Shown piece by piece: positions 57,947 through 64,000 of a stretch of DNA of 64,000 nucleotides (its first letter is position 1; each line of letters starts with the position of its first letter). Origin of the DNA: Amanita rubescens (lineage: Eukaryota; Basidiomycota; Agaricomycetes; Agaricales; Amanitaceae); NCBI GenBank assembly GCA_015039365.1, contig WION01000089.1, positions 1 to 64,000 on the forward strand, given 5' to 3'. The translations under genes and the position numbers were made by a program. A model generated the notes under the pieces. It was given only the letters and a program-made list of their open reading frames with translations, searched no databases and had not been told where the DNA came from.

Positions 57947-59735
57947 ATGCTTCTCCCTAAGGTTCGTCGCTATATCCAGCCATAGACTGACGCTTAACCC
58001 AAAGTGACAGCCCCCTGTTGTGCCGACTCTTCTGCTTTCACTCTTGTCATTCTGCATCGTCGCTCTCGGTTCTGGCCCCGACCAAGTGTGCCTTCAGAAT
58101 GCACTCAATAGCACGCTCGGAGGCACTGTTGACCAAAACGGAAATCCGACGACAGACATAAGCCAGATAGTTGGGATCACGTACGATCGTTGTGTAGCGG
58201 CTTGTGGGTACGGACCAGTCGGCTTTTATTGGCCGGGCTTTTCCGCGCAGTTCACTTCTTGGCTCCTTCCCTGGCTAGCCCTTATTTCCCAGCTACCACA
58301 CGGCTCAGGAGACGCACTAAGCAACTGCTTAGCTGTACTCTTGGCAGTTGGATCTCCAACCCTCGCGGCATATTCTCTCGCACTCGCAGTTATCAGTAAC
58401 CGATGGATGGTCAAGCGGTTCGAACTAATCACCTACCCTAACAGTAACCTGGCTGCCCAAACTCTGGGTGAACTTCAGCAGGTATCTCTTATCCTTCCGG
58501 AAGAGGAGCATGTGCTACCATCTCTGATTGTTCTGCCTGATAACGAGATTTGGTGGAGAAGACTGGCTCGTGGACTTGACTATATAGTACCGACATGGAC
58601 TTTGGCCTCGATAATGTCTGTTCTATTTGTTGTATTGACCGACATCTTCAATTGGGCAAGCATCTTTTCAGGTCCTCTTGTCGAGATCCTAAGGAATAGC
58701 GGGGGGTCCTTTTCGTCGCTTTGGTCATGTTTCTTGCCTATCCTCATAGGTTACCTTCAATTATCCCCAAAGAGCGAATGTGATCGAATTCGCAGGGCAT
58801 TCGACTACGCCAATTCTTCCTTCCATGTTACCACAGATGAAGGCAAACCTGAACCCGGCCGTGGCTCTCTATTGATTAAAGTTCGGACTGCGTGTCGTGA
58901 TCCTATTGACGAAGACGAGATAAGCTCCGCGCCTATCTTCTTCTATGCACGGGCTTTCAATTGGCTTCGTATGGTGCGGAAAGTAGCCGACGGCTTTGAT
59001 GCCGCCTCGCAACACGCATCATCCGATCATCACACAGATGGTATTCCTCCCAGCAAACGGCAGCAAGTGGTCGAATATTGCAAGAGCAAGGATCAAATAG
59101 ATGGGAACACGCACGAATTCTTCAACATCTTCTTGACATCCGCATTCCTCGCAATACTTTTACAGTGGGGTACCACCGGATCTGGAATTATGGCCATGTA
59201 CCTCTCATCTCCCAAAGGTCAGCCTATCTCATCATTATCGTCGATTTCGCTCATAAAATATCTAGGTCTTGGATGTCATTCCGCAGCGTATCTGCTTTAT
59301 GCATGCCTCTCCACTCTGGTCTGGCTGCTCTGCGTCGTATCGAGTATCCTTTCGTATAGCTATAACGCATCTCAGAAACGCAGCGCAATCGTTTGGGGAC
59401 TATCTATTGCTTTTCGTCGCATGGCTAAAATCTTGGCTACGATCAATGCAATTTGCTTGTTCTTGTCTGCGTTATATCAATACACCAATCTCGGCAATAA
59501 TTGCTGGTGCAGCTCGGTTAAACTCAGTCTTCACCAAAAAGCATATGTTCCGGTAATAACCCCAAATGATCTCGCGATTAGCGAGGCATTGATTTGGGTC
59601 GGTTCATTGGTGATGTCAACTCTTGCAGCCGGCCTATTCCTCCTTGTCATCAATCTTTTGCGCAAACGCCCGGAACGGCTATATGAGCCATCGAGTGGAT
59701 GGGAAGAGTTACAGAGTTTGAATACTCGTCACTAG
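57947..59735 (+). CDS. multi-pass membrane protein, family copy B
   Basis: Exons 57947-57961 (MLLPK), 58011-59217 and 59266-59735 give 563 residues. The second intron (59,218-59,265) has no in-frame stop, so unspliced reading would add 16 residues. The alignment with the other copies shows K-G|LGCHSAAYLLY as the spliced form. Conserved blocks are GTVDQNGNPTTDISQIVG, FTSWLLPWLALISQLPHGS, GSPTLAAYSLALAVISNRW and, late in the protein, NNCWCSSVKLSL. The last 20 residues after the final hydrophobic segment are polar. Function unknown; it is probably in the plasma membrane or an endomembrane. Confidence 0.88.
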
Positions 59736-61621
59736 ACAATCCGTACGTGCTTCTTGTCGATATATTTGGCGCTCTCATTCATTCTTGAGCTACGGTTATC
59801 TTTTCAGGTTGTCAGCGTCCAGAAGTTGCCACCCAGTGGACATGAACTAGATGCATCTGTTATTCGGGTATTACATTCAGGAAGAGCTCTATCAACATTT
59901 ATACCATAATTTATGTACTACTGTATCAATACATATTTCATTTTCATTATAATGAAGTCGTGTAACATGGGTATAAAATTTGACTTTTGCCAATCGGGCC
60001 GAATGCCATATGCCCGTCACGCGTCGCGCGTCACGTTGACTCTGGCGCATCCCTTGAAAGACTCGAAACAACTTCAACGCTCATATCAAATCAACTAGAT
60101 ATGGGTACGTAAAAAGGTCACCAGTTGATTGTGGTCAGTCCATAAGTACGGTTCAATGTATATTTCGCGTCAGTACCTCTGAAATTTTCTTCAAGATTGT
60201 CACGTTCAGGTAAAAACTGGAAACTAGAGCTCCTGACGACTCGGATTGTGCCGTTGATTCATGATAGCCCAATTTCCGGTGGTAGCATGTTATCATCTGT
60301 CATATTGGCTCCCCTGCATCGCCGCGTCAGCATTCTGATGCAAACGGACCGCCATCGGTCTTTGTCGTTCAATTTGTACTAGAAGTCGTTTTGGGTTGCA
60401 CTGGTATGCGGTTGCGCTGCGCTCTTAGCGGAGCCCGCTGATCTGTTATCAGAAGGTTCAAGAGTCATCTTGACGCATGTTTGGCAGTTTTGCGAATGGA
60501 ATCAATTCAACTCGGACAAACTTGGAGCTGTACTTGTGTTACATAACAATCGTACTTTGTTGGTGGCGCGCTTTACATGTTGAACATTTCAGATCTCGTG
60601 TTTGTCTCTCTGGCGGTAACTTCGTTCTCAATTAAAATGACATGTGCCCCGCAGTTAACATATGAACCAGACGCCTGTATGAAAATGGCACAATTAATAC
60701 ACAGCGTTGTATGCAGCAGCTCCGATGTGTGACTCAGACATTGGATGGCCGTTCGCATGAGCGCATCGCCATTAATCAGCCGCACTTGAAAATCGACGGA
60801 GAAGTTGTGGGCTCACATTAGGCAACATGCATTCATAGGGGTATTAACGTGTCAACGAATTAATCCTTTCCAAGCAATCAAGTTCACAGCCCTGTTCATC
60901 CTTCCAGTTCGAGACCTACAATTATGTATGCTCAGGGGAGGTCAGCACCGCCTATGGTGCATAAACCTTAATTTCCAGCCCAACTAGACACGTCCTTGAC
61001 AAGAATAACTGGTCAAACATGGTACGAGTCCTTTTATCAGAATCAATGCTGAAAAAAAACTGCACAGACTTGTTAAGTTGCCAACATCCTGACATATCGC
61101 AATCAAGTCTCCCTTGGGCACGGTTCGAAGTAACGGCACAATGACCCCACAGGATCTTCGTTCCGATGCCAAGGGCCAATAACCTCGCTCCATGTGGTTC
61201 ACGGATCAGATTGATCTACGTGAGGCACCATATGGATCTGAGATCACATCATTAAATTAACGGTGGTTGCCGGTAAGCAGCAGAGCAGAGCAGAGCCTAG
61301 CACATCTCTTCATTGAGGGAACTTAGAGCACTAAGTATCAGTCTCATACTACTGGAATTCAACCGTTAAGGCTTGGTCATCTCCGTCGCACCGCTTCAAT
61401 CATTGTCGTCGAATCGGGCCGTCTTTCGCTCCCACGAGTTACGCTTTCAGACGGGAGAAGATGATGTGAGCTGTCATAGGCTGCGAAACAAGGCTGTACA
61501 GGCTATCTGTTGTCTAGTTGGGTAATCATTTATGGCGAGACGCCATGAAGTCGGGTCAAAGCGCTAAAGCTATATAGGTGCGTTATCTTGTCTCATCCAA
61601 TGGTCTAAGTCATCACTCGGA
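59736..61621. other. spacer, right half duplicated
   Basis: From about 60,575 onward this matches 37,545-38,640. CAGAGCAGAGCAGAGCC near 61,280 is a short tandem. No gene was recognised; the minus-strand frame near 60,600-60,785 is the counterpart of the one at 37,550 but differs in frame and is not convincing. Confidence 0.4.
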
Positions 61622-62530
61622 ATGCTTGTCCAAAAGGTGCGTTGGTTTGTCCAGCCACAGCTTACCCGTAACGCTTAACGGAAACAGCTTCCCGCTGCAA
61701 TAGCACTGCTGCTATTGTTTTGCACAGTCGCTCTTGGCTCAGGGCCCAACTTTTCTAACTGCCTCAATCAAATCCTCCAAAGCAACAATTCGCTCGAAGG
61801 CACCGTTGATACCAACGGAAATCCAACAACAGATATAAGTCAGATAACTGGGCTCACATACGATCGTTGCATAGCAGATTGCGGGCACGGTTCAGCCGGT
61901 TTTGAGTGGCACACTTTTTCGCAGCAATTTACTTCCTGGCTCCTCCCGTGGCTAGCCCTTATTTCTCAGTTGCCGTACGGTTCACGGGATACACTGAGCA
62001 ATTGCCTAGCTGTGCTCTTAACGGTTGGATCTCCGACCCTTGCAGCATACTCCCTCGCACTTGCCGTTATCAGTAATCGATGGATGGTCAAACGGTTTGG
62101 AAGGAGCAACTATCCCAATCGTCGCCTGGCAGTCCAGACCCTGAGTAATCTTCAACAGGTGTCTCTGGATCTTCCCGACGAGGAACATGTGCTGCCGTCC
62201 CTAATCGTTATCCAAAGGAACCGAGAGTGGTGGCAAAAGCTCGCTCACGGGCTGGATTATGTAGTACCAAAGTGGACGTTGGCTTCGATCATGTCCGTTG
62301 TGTATGTCGCATTGGCCGATCTATTCACGTGGATCGATACCCTTTCAGGACCTCTTTCCAACGTCGTCGTCAATGCCACTGGGGAAAGCATTTCGTCGCT
62401 TTGGTTATGTTTCTTACCTATCGTCATTGGGAATTTGCAACTATCCCCTAAAACCGACTCGAATCGCATTCGTAGAGCTTTTGACCACGCCAACTCCTCC
62501 CTTTTTGTCGCTACTGATGAAGGCCCGCCG
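60575..62530. repeat. 2 kb direct duplication, copy 2
   Basis: This is the counterpart of 37,545-39,550. It includes the upstream region and the first half of the intact membrane-protein gene at 61,622. Since the gene is complete only here, this copy is the likely source. Confidence 0.8.
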
Positions 62531-63438
62531 GAACACGCTCGTGGCTCCTTATTAATAAATATTCGGGCGGAATCCCGGGATACGATCGATGAGGATGAAC
62601 TATCCTCAGCGCCTGTGTACTTTTATGCCCGGGCCTTCACGTGGATACGCTTGGCACGGAAAGTAGCTGACGGTTTCGACGCCGCTTCACAACATGCATC
62701 CGATCATCGTACAAGCGGCGCCCCCCCGAGCGGGAGGGAAGGTGTCATTGAATATTGCAAGAGCAAGGACCAAACAAATACGCATTCATACGAAACTTTT
62801 AGCATTTTCGTGAGATCTGCGTTGCTGGCAATATTTCTACAATGGGGTACGACGGGAGCTGCGGTCATGGCTATGTTCTTCACACCGACAAAAGGTCGGC
62901 TCATTCGATTATGATCGTGTACTGCGATTCTTACGGATTTCATCTAGGCCTCGGATGCCGTTCCGGAGCTTACGTGCTCTACGGAGTCAATTCCACTTTG
63001 ATTTGGCTCTTCTGTGTCCTATCAAGCGTTCTTGCTCATTGCTACAAGACATTTAAGAAGGGGACTGCCGCTAGCACGATTATTTGGGGAGCTTCCCTCG
63101 CTCTTCGTCACACAGCTAAATGTGTGGCTGCATGCAATGCCGTGTGGCTGTTTATGACCGCCATACTTCAATTCGGCAATCTTGACGATAATTGCTGGTG
63201 CAACTCGAGCAAGCTTAGTCTTCACAGTAAAGCATACACTGTGATAACGTACACGGATCCATTTTTAACGAGCATCAAGATGGCTTGGGCTGGTGGGCTG
63301 GTGATGGCATTTTTTACGGCTGCCCTATTCCTTATCGCACTCAACGTCTTGCGGAAACGTCCGCCGAAGGAGACGGAGAGTATACCGTGGATGGAACCGG
63401 AGAACAACCAAGGAACCTACGCGAGTCACGTTTTGTAA
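61622..63438 (+). CDS. multi-pass membrane protein, family copy C
   Basis: Exons 61622-61636 (MLVQK), 61688-62894 and 62948-63438 give 570 residues. The signal-like segment LPAAIALLLLFCTVALG is followed by SGPNFSNCLNQIL and GTVDTNGNPTTDISQITG. The intron after TPTKG contains a stop in frame (LIRL then stop), so it must be removed to reach GLGCRSGAYVLYGVNS. Late blocks include DDNCWCNSSKLSLHSKAYTV and the last span FFTAALFLIALNVLRKR. It is the closest relative of the truncated copy at 38,644. Function unknown. Confidence 0.88.
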
Positions 63439-64000
63439 GCATGCCTACCTTTTCTCATTTAAATCTGGTTTCTGGCATATTTTTGGTGTAGAATGGTGGC
63501 GCTGGCGGTATTTATGTATTCTTTAGATCTCTACGGTCTGCAGATGTATATGGCAGACAGGTCATACGAATGTATTAATCTAACCTGTAGAAGTACCCTT
63601 CTCGTATCATTCAAGAAAAAAATTGTAATATATGTTTTTGAATTTGTCAACCTTTCCGAACATTGTCTGTAGCGAACATCAAGCCGTAATCTGGGAATTT
63701 CTCTTTCAGAATTTTGATGAAGGCAGCTCTGACCCCGAATGTATATGATTTGTTCAGATTGTTTCTGGTAATGATCTCGCGAGCGGGACAGTCATTTGGA
63801 TCGGTGGACCGACGATGTCATCTCTTGCGTCGGTGACGTCTCGATGCCTTTCCAAAATCCTGTTAAAGCAGAGGAAAAAGAGGAGATTCACACTTACCTC
63901 CTCCCTGTCACGACCCGAACGGATGTCACTGCGATACGTCGCGAACAGATTGGTTTGTTAACTTGAAGCACGAGCTCCTTGACAAGCCCATACCCCCCTC
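63439..64000. other. no gene recognised
   Basis: This is the 3' flank of the last membrane-protein gene. TGTCACGACCCGAACGGATG near 63,906 resembles TGTCACGACCCAAATCATGA near 673. Nothing else is visible. Confidence 0.4.

Noticed and set aside
59218..59265. Intron retention giving a longer membrane protein B
   Set aside because: The stretch has no stop, but all three paralogues splice at the same point and two of them have stops or shifts there.

Overview
This window comes from a fungal nuclear genome, most likely a mushroom-forming basidiomycete (Agaricomycetes). The signs are many 45-60 base introns with GTRNGT donors and YAG acceptors, plus families typical of that class: a DUF6699-like protein, small P-loop GTPases, a tandem family of multi-pass membrane proteins, an HNH_2-like endonuclease and Dcp1. 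No rRNA, intact tRNA, CRISPR array or intact transposon was found.

Layout. 1-5,200: a DUF6699-like gene, an F-box-like pseudogene and a dispersed repeat. 5,204-8,144 (-): AGC-type protein kinase. 9,393-10,001 (-): small Asn/Gly-rich protein. 10,917-14,781 (-): USP-type deubiquitinase. 14,400-35,740: a tandem duplication of about 10-11 kb whose unit is [USP 5' part - GTPase - aspartic peptidase - ProRS 5' part]. It leaves an intact USP at the left end, an intact prolyl-tRNA synthetase at the right end (34,284-36,979), and broken copies of both meeting near 25,630. 38,644-43,480: a truncated membrane-protein copy, a second Asn/Gly-rich gene, and an HNH endonuclease gene between two 0.65 kb direct repeats. 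43,702-48,607 (+): a third, divergent GTPase. 49,383-50,006: a third Asn/Gly-rich gene. 50,224-50,830: a small basic protein. 50,932-53,660 (-): Dcp1. 54,354-63,438: three intact genes of the membrane family.

The outstanding feature is in the three GTPase genes (15,503-21,046 -, 26,482-31,540 -, 43,702-48,607 +). After a conventional G domain, the coding sequence breaks into long arrays in which each apparent exon is one codon (3 bases) between an acceptor AG and a donor GTRAGT. I count about 60, 52 and 49 such microexons. A few are longer (6, 12, 15 and 51/54 bases), always multiples of three. The introns look like diverged copies of one 50-75 base unit. About 160 triplets read by eye include no stop codon. 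Copies 1 and 2 agree at roughly 41 of 52 shared codons. Copy 3 has diverged strongly but keeps the 12 / 15 / W / 54 / 3 / last-exon order. I know of no description of such genes; this rests on reading the sequence and has not been tested with RNA.

Gene calls are mostly by recognition of motifs and by intron models that keep frame across every junction; exon boundaries are given where I could fix them.
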